Assembly: GCA_023512835.1 (NCBI GenBank)
Contig: CM042092.1
Span: 53,760,400 to 53,824,399, forward strand
Source of the DNA: Taxillus chinensis
Taxonomy: Eukaryota; Streptophyta; Magnoliopsida; Santalales; Loranthaceae
Direction: 5' to 3'
Length of the DNA stretch: 64,000 nucleotides
Shown here: positions 43,619 through 54,907 of the stretch, piece by piece
Layout: the number at the start of each line of letters is the position of its first letter
Position numbering within the stretch: the stretch's first letter is position 1
The notes under the pieces: model-generated
What the model saw: only the letters and a program-made list of their open reading frames with translations
Told to the model about the DNA's origin: nothing
The model's database searches: none
Translations under genes and position numbers: made by a program

Positions 43619-43903
43619 TTAGATTTCGATCATATATGATGTCTCCTGGCGACATAGCCAGAAAAGTGTTAACATCTATATGTAAGGGAGTGATGTTGTA
43701 AAGCTTTCAAGCAATCAATACAATCGTTTGTTGCCTTCATTTAAATCGATCTTCCGCTAAGCGCTTCCCTACACAATTGCTTTACAACGGATCGATGGGT
43801 TCCAATCCAAATGCGATGAGTTAGGCTGACCTAGCATTCCTTCATAGGGGTGGGAACTAGGTGCCGCACGGGTTAAGCTGCTATAAAGGCTGACCCCGTG
43901 ACA
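43619..43903 (+). repeat. 5' LTR of the Galadriel-like element (truncated, 285 bp)
   Basis: Matches 48648-48931 of the 3' LTR and ends CCCCGTGACA. The first 101 bp are missing, with no visible filler at the Ogre junction. Confidence 0.88.
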
Positions 43904-43905
43904 AG

Positions 43906-43917
43906 TGGTATCAGAGC
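43906..43917 (+). promoter_or_regulatory. Primer binding site (tRNA-iMet type), Galadriel-like element
   Basis: TGGTATCAGAGC two bases after the LTR end. Confidence 0.92.
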
Positions 43918-44085
43918 ACAGTTTGGTGCTAAAGTTCGGTGGAACAATCAAAACTTCGAGACGGTGTAAAAATGACAAACGGGGGATCCATTGTCATTAG
44001 TGCTGGTGGGCACGAAGGCTGCGAGAAGGAGCAAACCGCTAAGGAACGGAGGAGAGACAAGTCCGTTTAGAGGGAAACATGTCCG

Positions 44086-45030
44086 TTGGAAAGTCGGCTA
44101 GCCAAAGTGGAGTTGGCATTAACCGACCAGATGGAGGTGATCGAGGAGCACTCTGGAAGCATCGAAAGGCTGGACTCAGAGGGTGAGGAAAGCTATGGAA
44201 GGATGCAAGGACTTCTCAACTCCGTCATGGATGACATGAACTCTCGATTCGAGGGCTTGAAGGGTTCTCTCATGTCCCAAATCCTAGCGCTGCAGGAGGA
44301 AATCAAAGAGATCAAGGCGGATTGGTCTCTCTGCAAGATGGCGGTCACCCAAGGTGGCGTTGGTGGCCATTCCAGCTCCAAAATAGATGTGCCGAAACCT
44401 AAGACCTATGCCGGGTCAAGGAATGCGAGGGAGTTAGACAACTTCCTCTGGACCATGGAGTAGTACTTCGATGCCTTGAACATTGTCAACGAGGCAAAGA
44501 AGGTGAAGACCGCTCCACTATACTTAGTCGATTCGGCTATGGTGTGGTGGAGGCGACGATATGCCGACAAAGAGTGCAGCCTATGTATTATCGACAATTG
44601 GGCGGATTTCAAGCGGGAGATCAAGGCCCAGTTCTATCCCCAGAACGCGGAGGAATGTCCGCGAAGGATTCATTATTTTCCTTCATGGATGGATTGCAAC
44701 AATGGGCGAAGTTGGAGCTGCAGCGGAGGAATGTACAAGACCTGGCGTCAGCCATGGCGGTAGCCGAATCACTTATCGAATATAAGAAGTCGGAGAAGGC
44801 GACCAGCTCTTCATCGACTTCCAAGGCGAACAGGTTCCACAAGGAGAAACGTGGGGGAGACAACTGAAGTGAAGGAAAAGGGAGACCCTTCCAACCGTTT
44901 AAGGACTTTCACCCAAAACATTTCGCGAATAGTTCCAAGGACGGGGAGAAGCCGAGGATCTCCTATTTCCTTTGCGAAGGCCCTCACAAGGCGTTTGAGT
45001 GCCCGAAGCGCTCCAACTCTCGGCGATGAT
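44086..45030 (+). pseudogene. Gag of the Galadriel-like element
   Basis: Starts with a coiled coil (MESRLAKVELALTDQMEV) and continues with KPKTYAGSRNARELDNFLW, a TAG stop at 44461, then YLVDSAMVWWRRRYADKE and FKREIKAQFYPQNAEE (capsid). A frameshift near 44660 and another near 44860 follow. The zinc knuckle reads YFLCEGPHKAFECPKR (about 44958-45010), with Tyr where the first Cys is expected. Gag forms the particle. Confidence 0.85.
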
Positions 45031-45583
45031 CAATGAAGACGAAAGAAGGGATGCGAGGGATCCACGACTTAGTTCCTTGCAGCTCCTCAATGCAATCAAG
45101 GCGAAGGTGGAGGTGCCACCATCTGGACGACAGAAGGGGCGCATGTACGTGCTCGCTAAGGCCAACAACCTTGAAACTAAGGCCTTGGTGGACACGGGTG
45201 CGACCAACAACTTCATCAAGATCGAAGAAGCTCGTAGACTGGGGATAGTCTACAAGGAAGAGAAGGGCTAGCTGAAGGCGGTGAACTCCAGTGCCAATCC
45301 AATCCATGGTGTGGCTCGAGGTGTCGAGCTAAGTATTGGCGAGTGGAGAGGCAAGGTGAATCTCTCCGTGGTGTCGATGGACGACTATCCCATAGTGTTG
45401 GGGATGGAGTTCGTTGACCAGGTGCGGGCAATTCTAGTTCCTAGCACCAACACAATGTGCATCATGGACGAGGGGAAAACGTGCATGGTGAAGGTAATGC
45501 GCGAGGAAGAGCTCAAGGCGAAGTCTCTTTCGGCGCTCCAACTGTCTAAAGGAGTTAGACGGTAGGAGCCAACCTTCATTGCC
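45031..45583 (+). pseudogene. Aspartic protease of the Galadriel-like element
   Basis: Contains KALVDTGATNNFIK (DTG active site, about 45180-45222), a TAG stop at 45269-45271, then HGVARGVELSIGEWRGKVNL and PIVLGMEFVDQVRA, ending at another stop (45563-45565). The protease would release gag and pol products. Confidence 0.85.
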
Positions 45584-47530
45584 ATGGTGAAGGAAGAAGG
45601 CCCAAGTGTTGGGGAGGAGCCCCCAACCGAAGTGAAGACGGTCCTTGAAGAGTTTGGGGACCTTATGCCACCCGAACCCCCCAAACAACTTCCGCCAAAG
45701 CGGGAGGTGGACCACAAGATCGAACTAGAGGCCGGTGCAAGACCTACTGCTGCGGTGCCCTATCGGATGGCACCACCGGAGTTGGAGGAACTTCGGAAAC
45801 AACTGAAGGACTTGTTGGAGGCCGGATTCATTCGGCCATCCAAAGCGCCATTTGGAGCACCGGTGTTGTTCCAAAAGAAGCACGATGGCTCGATGCGACT
45901 ATGCATTGACTATAGGGCGCTTAACAAGATCACAGTGAAGAACAGCTACCCCATCCGACTCATATCCGACCTCTTTGATCAACTTGGTGCTGCGAGATGG
46001 TTCTCAAAGCTAGACTTGCAGTCGGGATATTGGCAGGTGCGGATAGCCGAAGGTGATGAGGTAAAGATGGCGTGCGTCATAAGATATGGCTCTTACGAGT
46101 TCTTGGTAATGCCCTTTGGCCTCACAAATGCCCCTGCCACATTTTGTACGTTGATGAACCGGATCTTCCAACCATACTTGGACAGATTCGTCGTAGTGTA
46201 CCTTGATGACATTGTCGTCTATAGCAAAACGTTGGAGGAACACAAGGCACACTTACGGCGGGTTTTCCAAATCTTAAGGGAGAACCAACTCTTTGTGAAG
46301 AAGGAGAAATGTGACTTTGCGAAGAAGGAGGTGTCCTTCTTGGGTCACATCATTGGCGGTGGCAAGATAAAGATGGACAACAAGAAAGTGTTAGCTATCA
46401 AGGAATGGGAGACGCCCAAGAAAGTCCCAGAGATACGTTCTTTCCTTGGCTTGGTTAACTACTATAGAAGATTCATCCGCGGCTATTCCCACATTGCCGC
46501 ACCCTTGACGAAACTATTAAAGAAGAACAAGACTTGGGTATGGGATGATGCTTGCCGAGAGGCATTCGAGAAGTTGAAGCAAGCCGTGACAAACGGACCG
46601 GTGATGGCACTGCCTAACCATAAAAAGCCTTATGAAGTTCACACGGATGCTTCAGACTTTGCCATCGGTGGAGTGCTAATGCAGGAAGGGCATCCTGTAG
46701 CATATGAAAGCCGAAAACTCACTGGCACCGAACGGAGGTACGTGGTGTATGAAAAAGAGATAACGGCAGTTATGCATTGCCTTCGGGTGTGGAGGCATTA
46801 CTTGCTAGGGTCCAAGTTCGTGATAAAGACAGACAATATTGCTACGAGTTATTTCCTAACCCAAAGGAACTTAACTCCGAAGCAAGCACGGTGGCAAGGA
46901 CTCCTAGCGGAATTTGACTTTGTGCTCGAGTACAAACCGGGCACAAATAATGTGGTGGCCGATACACTAAGTCGAAAGGCGGAACTCGCAGCCATTAGCC
47001 AATCACAATTCCCCCTAGTGGACAAACTGAAGGAAGGAATGGAGCACGATCCATTAGCCAAGTCCTTGGTGGAATGCATCAAAGCTGGGAAGACGCGACG
47101 ATTTTGGCTAAGGGACGACTTGCTCCATACTCGAGGGGAATGGGTGTACGTTCCCAAATGGGGAAGTTTGAGGAGAGACATCCTCAAAGAATGTCACGAC
47201 TCGCGGTGGGCTGGCCATCTTGGAGTCGATCGTACCTTGGCGTTGGTGGAACGGAGCTACTACTGGCCTCAACTTTACGAGGACGTCCAAGTGTACGTGC
47301 GGACTTGTCTTGTGTGCCAACAAGACAAGATAGAGAATCGGCAATCGGCGGGACTATTAGAACCATTGCCCACTCCGGAAAGACCTTGGGAAAGTGTTTC
47401 GATGGACTTCATTGTTTGTCTCCCAAGATCCGAAGGATGCGGTACGATCATTGTGGTGGTCAACCAATTCTCTAAGTATGGAGTTTTCATTCCAGCTCCG
47501 AAGGACTACACGGCAGACGACACGGCCTGA
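45584..47530 (+). CDS. RT, RNase H and integrase N-terminal half (Galadriel-like), 648-codon open frame
   Basis: Largest open frame in the window. [61 protein letters not shown] (YLDD). RNase [30 protein letters not shown]. Integrase: zinc finger [15 protein letters not shown] with CLVCQQDK, then [13 protein letters not shown] (first catalytic Asp). It stops at TGA 47528-47530 inside the integrase core, and the remaining core continues in other frames. Start at ATG 45584 is only the first Met after an upstream stop; in the intact element this is one polyprotein with gag. Confidence 0.9.
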   Translation: MVKEEGPSVGEEPPTEVKTVLEEFGDLMPPEPPKQLPPKREVDHKIELEAGARPTAAVPYRMAPPELEELRKQLKDLLEAGFIRPSKAPFGAPVLFQKKHDGSMRLCIDYRALNKITVKNSYPIRLISDLFDQLGAARWFSKLDLQSGYWQVRIAEGDEVKMACVIRYGSYEFLVMPFGLTNAPATFCTLMNRIFQPYLDRFVVVYLDDIVVYSKTLEEHKAHLRRVFQILRENQLFVKKEKCDFAKKEVSFLGHIIGGGKIKMDNKKVLAIKEWETPKKVPEIRSFLGLVNYYRRFIRGYSHIAAPLTKLLKKNKTWVWDDACREAFEKLKQAVTNGPVMALPNHKKPYEVHTDASDFAIGGVLMQEGHPVAYESRKLTGTERRYVVYEKEITAVMHCLRVWRHYLLGSKFVIKTDNIATSYFLTQRNLTPKQARWQGLLAEFDFVLEYKPGTNNVVADTLSRKAELAAISQSQFPLVDKLKEGMEHDPLAKSLVECIKAGKTRRFWLRDDLLHTRGEWVYVPKWGSLRRDILKECHDSRWAGHLGVDRTLALVERSYYWPQLYEDVQVYVRTCLVCQQDKIENRQSAGLLEPLPTPERPWESVSMDFIVCLPRSEGCGTIIVVVNQFSKYGVFIPAPKDYTADDTA

Positions 47531-48571
47531 CTATTCTTCAAGTACGTGGTGAAATCGGGGCATTCCAAAGACAATCGTGAGCGATCGGGACTCACGATTT
47601 CATCGGGCGGTTTTGGACCGAGCTGTTTCTGGATAATGGGTTCGGACTTAAACTTTTCAACAAGTTTCCACTCACAAACAAACGGCCAAACTGAACGTGT
47701 CAATGGCTTATTGGAGCTGTATCTGAGGCACTACGTGAGTGCCAACCAAAAAGATTGGGCCAAGTTGTTGGACATAGCCCAATTCTCATATAACTTGCAG
47801 AAGAGCGAGTCCACGAATGAGAGTCCGTTCGAACTCGCAACTGGGCAGCAACCATTGACGCCCACTTCCATCACTCGGGGGTACACTGGAAAGAGCCCCG
47901 CGGCGTTCAAGTTTGCAAAAGGATGGCATGAACAGACGGATCTGACCAGGGCATACTTGCACAAAGCGGCGAAGAAGATGAAGAAGTGGGCGGATCAACA
48001 AAGGAGGCCCTTGGAATTTCAGGAAGGAGACATGGTGATGCTCAAACTCCTTCCACGCCAAACCAAAGCACTAAGACAATTGCATAAGGGTTTGGTACGC
48101 CGATATGAGGGGCCTTTCAAAGTACTTAAGAGAGTTGGGAAGGTCTCATACAAATTGGACCTCCCGACTAGCTTACAAAGGCATCCGGTGTTCCACGTTA
48201 GTTTGCTCAAGCCTTACCACGAAGACTTGGAAGATACGAGCGGACAACGGGTTGTGCAGACACCAACAGCATCAACGGGCAAGACCTACGATAAAGAGAT
48301 AGAGAAAATCCACTCTTGTAGAGTCGTGCCAAGAAGGGGCATAGATCCAAGCCGGGTGGAGTACTACGTCCAATGGAAGAACAGGCCGGTTGAAGAGGCA
48401 AGTTGGGAGAAGGAAGAGGATCTGGGGCAATTCTCCAAAGAGATTAAAGAGTACCGGGAAGAAACCGAACGCTACATCCAGCAGTTCGACGAGTTCGAGG
48501 AAGTCGAAGATGCAATGAGGACGCTGCGAAATTGGGTGGGGGAGAATGTCACGGACCAAGGCTTATCCTAG
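47531..48571 (+). pseudogene. Integrase C-terminal half and chromodomain (Galadriel-like)
   Basis: After the TGA the core resumes with a VSDRDSRF motif (about 47579-47605) in a shifted frame, then TSFHSQTNGQTERVNGLLEL (Glu of the triad), the GPY/F module RRYEGPFKVLKRVGKVSYKL and a canonical chromodomain, VEYYVQWKNRPVEEASWEKE (about 48358-48417), with the aromatic residues expected for methyl-lysine binding. The frame runs through the PPT and ends at a TAG 25 bp inside the 3' LTR. Confidence 0.88.
48529..48546 (+). promoter_or_regulatory. Polypurine tract of the Galadriel-like element
   Basis: GGGTGGGGGAGAA immediately before the LTR start TGTCACGGACC, overlapping the end of the pol frame. 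Confidence 0.8.
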
Positions 48572-48931
48572 CATACTTAGGCCATTTTGGGGTATTTCCC
48601 CTTTGTAAAGTGTTATACTTAGCTTATAGAGTAAGTTGTAGAGATTTTAGATTTCGATCATATATGATGTCTCCTGGCGACATAGCCAGAAAAGTGTTAA
48701 CATCTATATGTAGGGGAGTGATGTTGTAAAGCTTTCAAGCAATCAATACAATCGTTTGTTGCTTTCGTTTAAATCGATCTTCCGCTAAGCGCTTCCCTAC
48801 ACAATTGCTTTACAACGAATCGATGGGTTCCGATCCAAATGCGACGAGTTAGGATGACCTAGCGTTCCTTCATATGGGTGGGAACTAGGTGCCGCACGGG
48901 TTAAAATGCTATAAAGGCTGACCCCGTGACA
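48547..48931 (+). repeat. 3' LTR of the Galadriel-like element (385 bp)
   Basis: Begins TGTCACGGACC, ends CCCCGTGACA. Bases 48648-48931 match the truncated 5' LTR with few differences. Confidence 0.92.
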
Positions 48932-49147
48932 CAATGATGCGGACTAAGCCCAAATTCGGTGGTCAAACTTGGTCAAATCCAAGCTAAGCCCACTGATATG
49001 GAATAAGGACTTACTGATGCGGAATAAGGACCTACGGATGCGGACTAAGCCCAAATCCGGTGGTCAAACTAGATCAAATCCGAGCTAAGCCCACTGATGC
49101 GGAATAAGGACTTCCTGATGCGGAATAAGGACCCACTGATGCGGACT

Positions 49148-50975
49148 TGTAATGACCCGTGTGTAAGAAGTTAACCACAAACACCTTGGATGTTGGTGCA
49201 CAAGTTTGAGGTAAGAGATGAGCCCAAGAGGGGACTTTTGGGAGGTGCATGTGACAAGTGATAACGTGCATTTATGCCCTAGGAAGATGCTATGCATATA
49301 CAGGCGGTTTTAAGCTGTTTTGGCTGATCTTGGAGCTCACTTTTGATATGGTAGATGGCCTCAAACAATTGGTGTGCAAGAACAAAAGTTGCTTAGAATG
49401 AGGTCCTCTACCTACCACAGAAATTTCAGAGCATTTGGAGCTAAACGTGAATTCACCCATTTCACGTGTAAGCATATTTTTGCTTCTCGGGCCTTTACAA
49501 GATGCAAGGAGGCTTGGGGTGAAGTTTGAGTGCATTTGGAGATGCACGCCAATTGGGGAATTGGCGTTCAAATTGGCGTGCAGGCATATTTTTGCATGGT
49601 TACCTTAGTTTTGTTATTCTAATCATCTTTTCCCAAAGGACCATGTTGGAATTATGGATATTTTGTCGAGTATGGATGCGGAAAGGTTGTAACTTGTGTA
49701 ATCAAAACTACGTCGTTTTGATGCTAGGGTTCACTTAATTAAAACTACGTCGTTTTGATGTTGTGTTGTCTATATAAGGATGAAGAGCCCTCTGTTTTAG
49801 GTTTAGGGTTTGTTGCTCCACCAGCCGTCGCAGAGAGAGAGAGGGGGAAGGAGAGCTGCTGGCTTGCTGCCGGAGCGTCTTGCGTGGGGAAGACGGCGTC
49901 TAGCGCGGGAGCAAGAGCAGGAGGACGTTTCCAAGGTAGGGGTTCTGTCTCACCTGATCTGTTCTGGGGTTAGGCCCTGTGTAGAGGATTTATAGAGCCC
50001 TATTGTTATTGTTATACTATCTATATGTAAATTCATATAGGTGTGACCTCCTATATGAATGTTGGCCTTCAGTGGCAAGTATGGGTTGAGATTAGGCCTG
50101 TATGGCACTGCACACTAAGTGTTTGATATTATGCCTGTGAGGCCATGCATGTTATACGATTGATGTTATGCCAACGTGGTTTTGCCTGAATGGTGTTTGA
50201 TGTAATGTCTATGAGGATATGCATGCTAGGTGTTTGATGTTATACCAGGGTGGACATGCATGTTAAGTGTTTGTTGTTATGCCTGAATAACTAAGATATG
50301 TGTTAAATGTTTGTTGTTGTCTGTGGAGCCTAAGAAGCCTGAGAGGTTGAGGCAATGCTTGTGTACCTGTGGAGCCTGAGAGGCTGAGTTGATGTCAGTG
50401 AGACTGACTGTGGAGACTGAGAGGCTAAGTTAATGTCAGTGAGACTGACTGTGGAAACTATGCCTGAGAGGCGGTTAAATCATTGTCCTGAAGAGGCGGT
50501 TAAATCACTTGTGGCTTGTGTGGTAGAGAATTGTAACTACTGGTGTGGTTTGTTATTGTCTGTTGAAATTATTGTAACACGACACTGCACTTGTACACAT
50601 GGCATGTAGATGCTAGGAGCATGGGATGGGTTGGGGAGACATGATCCCTACTGAGCTGTGGATGCTCACCCCTCCTACTATGGTGTGTTTTCTTGCAGGA
50701 ACCTACAGGCGTTAGGTGGGAACACCAAGGTGGAAGAGTTCTATTTTGTGGCTTTGTTTTATGTTATTTGCGTTATGTAATTTTATTGAGGCATTGTAAT
50801 CCCAGCGGGGAGATATTTTAATGAAGTTTGAAACACTAAAGGCATGTGGTTTCAATTAGATAATTGTGTGATTTTGGTTTCTGAAGTGTATGTTGTGTTC
50901 CACCCCTTTATCCAAACCCGGGTAAAGGGAGGGTCACATTCCGGTCTCCTCGGGTTGGAAAACCGGGGCGTGACA
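49148..50975 (+). mobile_element. Solo LTR, Tekay family B (1828 bp), TSD GGACT
   Basis: Begins TGTAATGACCCG, ends GGGGCGTGACA, with perfect TSD GGACT at 49143-49147 and 50976-50980. Contains the CCAAT-type inverted repeat (about 49543-49580), ACGT palindromes at 49701 and 49738, TATATAAG (49771-49778), a short GA leader and minisatellite-like AGCCTGAGAGGCTGAG units (50325-50500). Confidence 0.95.
49701..49778 (+). promoter_or_regulatory. Paired ACGT palindromes and TATA box (solo LTR B)
   Basis: Palindromes at 49701-49722 and 49738-49759, 37 bp apart, then TATATAAG at 49771. Confidence 0.65.
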
Positions 50976-51979
50976 GGACTAAGCCCAAATCCGATGGTCA
51001 AACTTGGTCAAATCCGAGCTAAGCCCTCTGATGCGGAATAAGGCCACTGATCCGGAATAAGCCCAGATCCTTAGGTCAAACCTGGTCAAATCCGGGCTAA
51101 GCCCGTTAATGCGGACTAAGCCCAAATCCGGTGGTTAAACTTGCTCAAATCCGAGCTGAGCCCATTGATGTGGAATAAGGACCCATTGATGCGGACTAAG
51201 CTCATTAGTGCGGAATTAGGCCACTGATCCAGAATAAACCCAGATCCGAAAGTCAAACCTGGTCAAATCCGAGCTAAACCCATTGATGCGGAATAAGCTC
51301 ATTAGTGCGGAATAAGGACTTGTTAATGCGGAATAAGGACCTATTGATGCGGAATAAGGCCACTGATCCGGAATAAGCCCAGATCCGGAGGTCAAACCTG
51401 GTCAATAATTTGGAAAAACTCCAAAATAGCTCCTCTACAGGTCTGGGAGTGACTCCAAAGCACCGAGACTCTGAAAAATCCAGAAAATTCTTTTTAAGTG
51501 CATTAAATGCCACCAGTGTCTCGGAACCCCCTTTTCAAGTGTGGGAATTGAGGAGTCTCCGAATATTAAATTCAAATGTCTCAGAACTCCATTTTTGAGC
51601 ATAGGGACGGAAGACCTCTGTAATTAAATGTCATTTTCCTCGGGACATCACAGTGGCTCCAATACATCTGAAAATGCATTCAGCCCTTACCCACCAAGGC
51701 GTCCAGGTACAACAGAGGATTAAATAATCTCAAACGATTTATTTATTTTTAGGCATTGGGACTCCTTTTTCAAAGCACGGGAACTGTGAATTATTGTAAA
51801 TCGCTGGGAACCGAGAATCCCATTTCTGAAGTCATTAATTCATTGGAACAATGTAGTTGACTCATGGGGACTGTAAGGCATCCAATAAATGCCGAGGCAT
51901 GGGCTGTCTCCCCGGGGATTCCTATAAATAGACTGCCCCAAGAGGCATGGAGGGGATTATCAAGGATCAGAGGAGGTTA

Positions 51980-52175
51980 TTTTGAGAGAGAGCTTTCTGA
52001 CTAGATTTCCGAGAGATAAAAACGAGAGGGAGAGAGAGAGTATCTTGGGAATCACAAAGAGAGATATACTCATTTTCTTTTGAGAGAGAGCTTTCTGACT
52101 AGATTTCCGAGAGATAAAAACGAGAGGGAGAGAGAGAGTATCCTGGGAATCACAAAGAGAGATATACTCATTTTC
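51980..52175 (+). repeat. 98-bp tandem duplication in Ogre 3' LTR
   Basis: 51980-52077 and 52078-52175 are near-identical copies (one visible difference, TATCTTGG against TATCCTGG). They lie about 55 bp downstream of CTATAAATAG. Absent from the 5' LTR. Confidence 0.9.
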
Positions 52176-53175
52176 TAAGGAAAAAAGCACCCATAATCAC
52201 TGTTCGTCTTCACGGGGAGGAGCTGACATTGGAAAAGTTCTTTTTCTAACCTTTGTGCTTTCAGGAAACTCTTTGAAGGCATTACTCGAAGGGAAAAGGG
52301 GCTCCCACCTGCATCATTTTCTTTTCTCCAGGTTCTCTACTTCTATTTATCTTTTTCCTGCGCTGTTTTCAAACATTAAACCCAAAAACTGCTATTTTTT
52401 CCTTTTTTTCCTTATCTCTCTAAAGTTAAAAAACAAAAATACAAAAAACAAACATCTTGCATCTCTTTTTTTTCTTCCTTTATTATTTTCAAAAAAATAA
52501 TAAAATATAAAAACACAAAAACTTAAATCTTTTCTAGAAAATTTAAACAAGGTCTGGGCGGTCATGAGGACTGAGCCCTAGATGTTCATATCCTAGTCTG
52601 CCTGGGCCAATATTAATTGTGGCAGTACTTCCATTTGAATTCAAATTGTTTTCATTTTGTTTTCTAAAAAAAGAAAGTTCCCTTTTGTTTTCCTGAAAAA
52701 CGCAATACTTTCGCATGGGCCTAGATCCCACATTCTTTTTTCTAAAATTAGAATGTCCCCTTTTTATTTATTTTATTAATTTTTTTTTATTTTAAGGCCT
52801 AGATCCTAAAATCTTTCTTTTTCTTAAAATTAAAATACAAAAAAACTCTTTTTCTTGAATAAATAATAAAGCAAGCAAACACCCATAAATCAAGACTAGG
52901 TACCAATTGTGGGCGTTGTGGGGGTGCAAGAATTTTTCTTCCTTCCCCACACGTAACCAACTCCCAAACCTAATTTTCTGGAACCGTAGACCCTTTCTTT
53001 TTCTAGGTGCCCAATCACACATTTAATTTGTTTGGTGGCGACTCTGTGTTTTTTCTTTTCTTTAATGGTTTATGCGAGTCTTGTGCAGGGATGACTCTAG
53101 GATCAACGGAATGAACTAGCATGGAGTCCTTTCATAAAAGCCAGCAACGAGCCCGGTCAAAAATGGGTGATGACA

Positions 53176-53893
53176 ACTGTTCCGAAAACATGTTCACTAG
53201 CCTAGAAAAACACTATTCACTAGCCCGGAAAAACACTATTCACTTGATCCGAAAAACACTGTTCACTAGTCCAGAAAAACACTGTTCACTAGCCCGGAAA
53301 CACTATCCCGGGGAAATACTGTTTACTAGCATGGAAACACTAACCTCAAAAAAATACTGTTCACTAGCCTGGAAACACTAATTCGGAAAACACTGTTCAC
53401 TAGCCCGAAAACACTAATCTGGAAAAACATTGTTCACTAGTCCGGAAAAACACTGTTCACTTAGTCCGAAAAATACTGTTCACTAGCCCAGAAACACTAA
53501 CCCGGAATCTGTTCATTAGCCCGAAAAAACACTATTCACTATCGTTTTTGCCAATTTTCTTAACTAGAACGGCAACCCAGCAACCCCAAACACTCATAAC
53601 CACATTTATTTCGATATACACCCCAATACATGTCTTAAACAACTCTAAATTTCATGTAATCAATAGAAATACCTCTTTTATGCATTTAAATCACAAGATT
53701 CAACCCAAAATTGGGTTTCCCCCAAATCTTAGGGTTCACCCCCAAATTCCATGATTTCACCCAAGTTAAGCATGCTAAGCCTACTATGAATCATATAGAG
53801 AGTTAGAATCACCTACCTGAAATGATTCTTCACGATCTACGAGCTCCAATCACCCCAAATCACCAAGGCTGAAGCTCCTCCTCCAAGCTCTCA

Positions 53894-53952
<59 letters not shown>

Positions 53953-54327
53953 CTCAAGCACGTACACACCAAGAAAAATAAAGGATAAGGCAGTTTCTTC
54001 ATTATTTATACTGCTGCCAATAATTGGCCTCCCAGCAATAATTGACCTTCAAGGTCACGAACTCCAAATTGAATCAAATTACTGTCAAAATGCTCAAAAT
54101 AACGAGCACAACACTATTCTGAGATTATCACACTCAAATGACTGCTTAAAAGCAAAGTCAACTAATAACCCCTGGGAAAGTCAAAAATCGGGCCACTTGG
54201 GGCCCCGACCCAGAATTAGGCCCATGTACTGTCAAAATGCTCACATCGACAGCTACATTACCGTCCAGATAGTTGCATTCCCATAGAATGACTATCTCTC
54301 AAAACTACCTAAATACGGGTCTTTACA
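53176..54327 (-). repeat. Element C 3' LTR, piece 1 (LTR start, U3 and leader)
   Basis: On the minus strand starts TGTAAAGACCCG at 54327 beside the PPT. It contains TATAAATA (about 54002-54009), a long GA repeat leader (53897-53950) and a CACTGTTCACTAGCCCGGAA minisatellite (53185-53545), and ends at the Ogre insertion. First bases 53176-53180 (ACTGT) are the Ogre TSD. Confidence 0.75.
53185..53545 (-). repeat. Degenerate minisatellite, about 20-25 bp unit
   Basis: Many copies of CACTGTTCACTAGCCCGGAA with variable spacing inside the element C LTR, where other Tekay LTRs carry 37-bp units. Confidence 0.85.
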
Positions 54328-54907
54328 TCCTCTCCCCCTTAAAGACTTTTCATCCCCGAAAAGAAATGTAGGAGTCAAACAACAACACAAAGTCACAGTC
54401 AAACCCAACAATCCATTGCAAAGTCCCCACATAACATCAAAACTTACAAACATGCCACCCACATGTCACCCACATGTCACCCATCACATAGCTCAGCTCA
54501 CAACAAACTGAAACAGGCCCAAACAACCCCACAAGAAACCCACATATCATATATAACCACCTAGACCACATATATCCCATATATTCCACTCCACGAAGCG
54601 TCATATCACATATGTGAAACAAAACAAAACACAAACTAATGTCATATCTCATATATGCAACATAATCACAAATGCAACCCAAACCCGCATCCCATATGTT
54701 TAACACAAATCCACATATCTCATATGTGCAACACACAAATCCGCAAAGCCCAAAAGCCCAAATTTCAACACAGTTTCAAAACACCGCATATCACCTATGC
54801 ACAATGCCATATATATATACACTCAACCATACAGAATGATAAAATAGTAAACACACACAATAAGCATACATACACATACCATACAAGGCTCTCGCCACCT
54901 CCCTCCT
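54328..54907 (-). promoter_or_regulatory. Element C PPT, hairpin and 3' UTR
   Basis: On the minus strand AAGGGGGAGAGGA (54328-54340) precedes the LTR. CTTTTCG-GGGA-TGAAAAG (54346-54363) is the same hairpin as in element A, with one pair changed to G-T, which can still pair as G-U in RNA. 54540-54790 has repeated CATATCTCATATGTG-like units. No ORF. Confidence 0.7.

Larger units (their letters stand above)
43619..48931 (+). mobile_element. Galadriel-like chromovirus
   Basis: Complete order of short LTR, PBS, gag, PR, RT-RH, INT, chromodomain, PPT, LTR on the plus strand, 5.3 kb. Short LTRs, the RT wording and a canonical chromodomain suggest Galadriel (Reina is the alternative). The 5' LTR lacks its first 101 bp. 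Several stops and frameshifts: inactive copy. TSD not found because the left end is lost; right flank CAATG. Confidence 0.88.
24797..53175 (+). mobile_element. Ogre-lineage Ty3/gypsy retrotransposon with nested insertions and lost pol
   Basis: Both LTRs are direct repeats in plus orientation: 24797-27014 and 42371-53175 (interrupted). Inside the 5' LTR follow a tRNA-Arg-type PBS and an ORF1 (27575-28880) typical of Ogre; before the 3' LTR lie a tandem-repeat 3' UTR and a PPT. Gag-pro-pol of this element is missing. The flanks ACTAT (24792-24796) and ACTGT (53176-53180) differ by one base and are probably the TSD. Nested inside are the Tat element, a solo LTR, a Galadriel element and another solo LTR. 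Confidence 0.8.
42371..53175 (+). repeat. Ogre 3' LTR in three pieces
   Basis: Pieces 42371-43618, 48932-49147 and 50976-53175 are separated by a Galadriel element and a solo LTR. Matches the 5' LTR over its length and ends GGGTGATGACA. The third piece has about 970 bp absent from the 5' LTR (51407-52375), including CTATAAATAG (about 51924) and a 98-bp tandem duplication (51980-52175). Confidence 0.85.

Noticed and set aside
54437..54736. Cys/Gly-rich 99-codon minus ORF
   Set aside because: Low-complexity translation of CATATG-type repeats in the element C 3' UTR.
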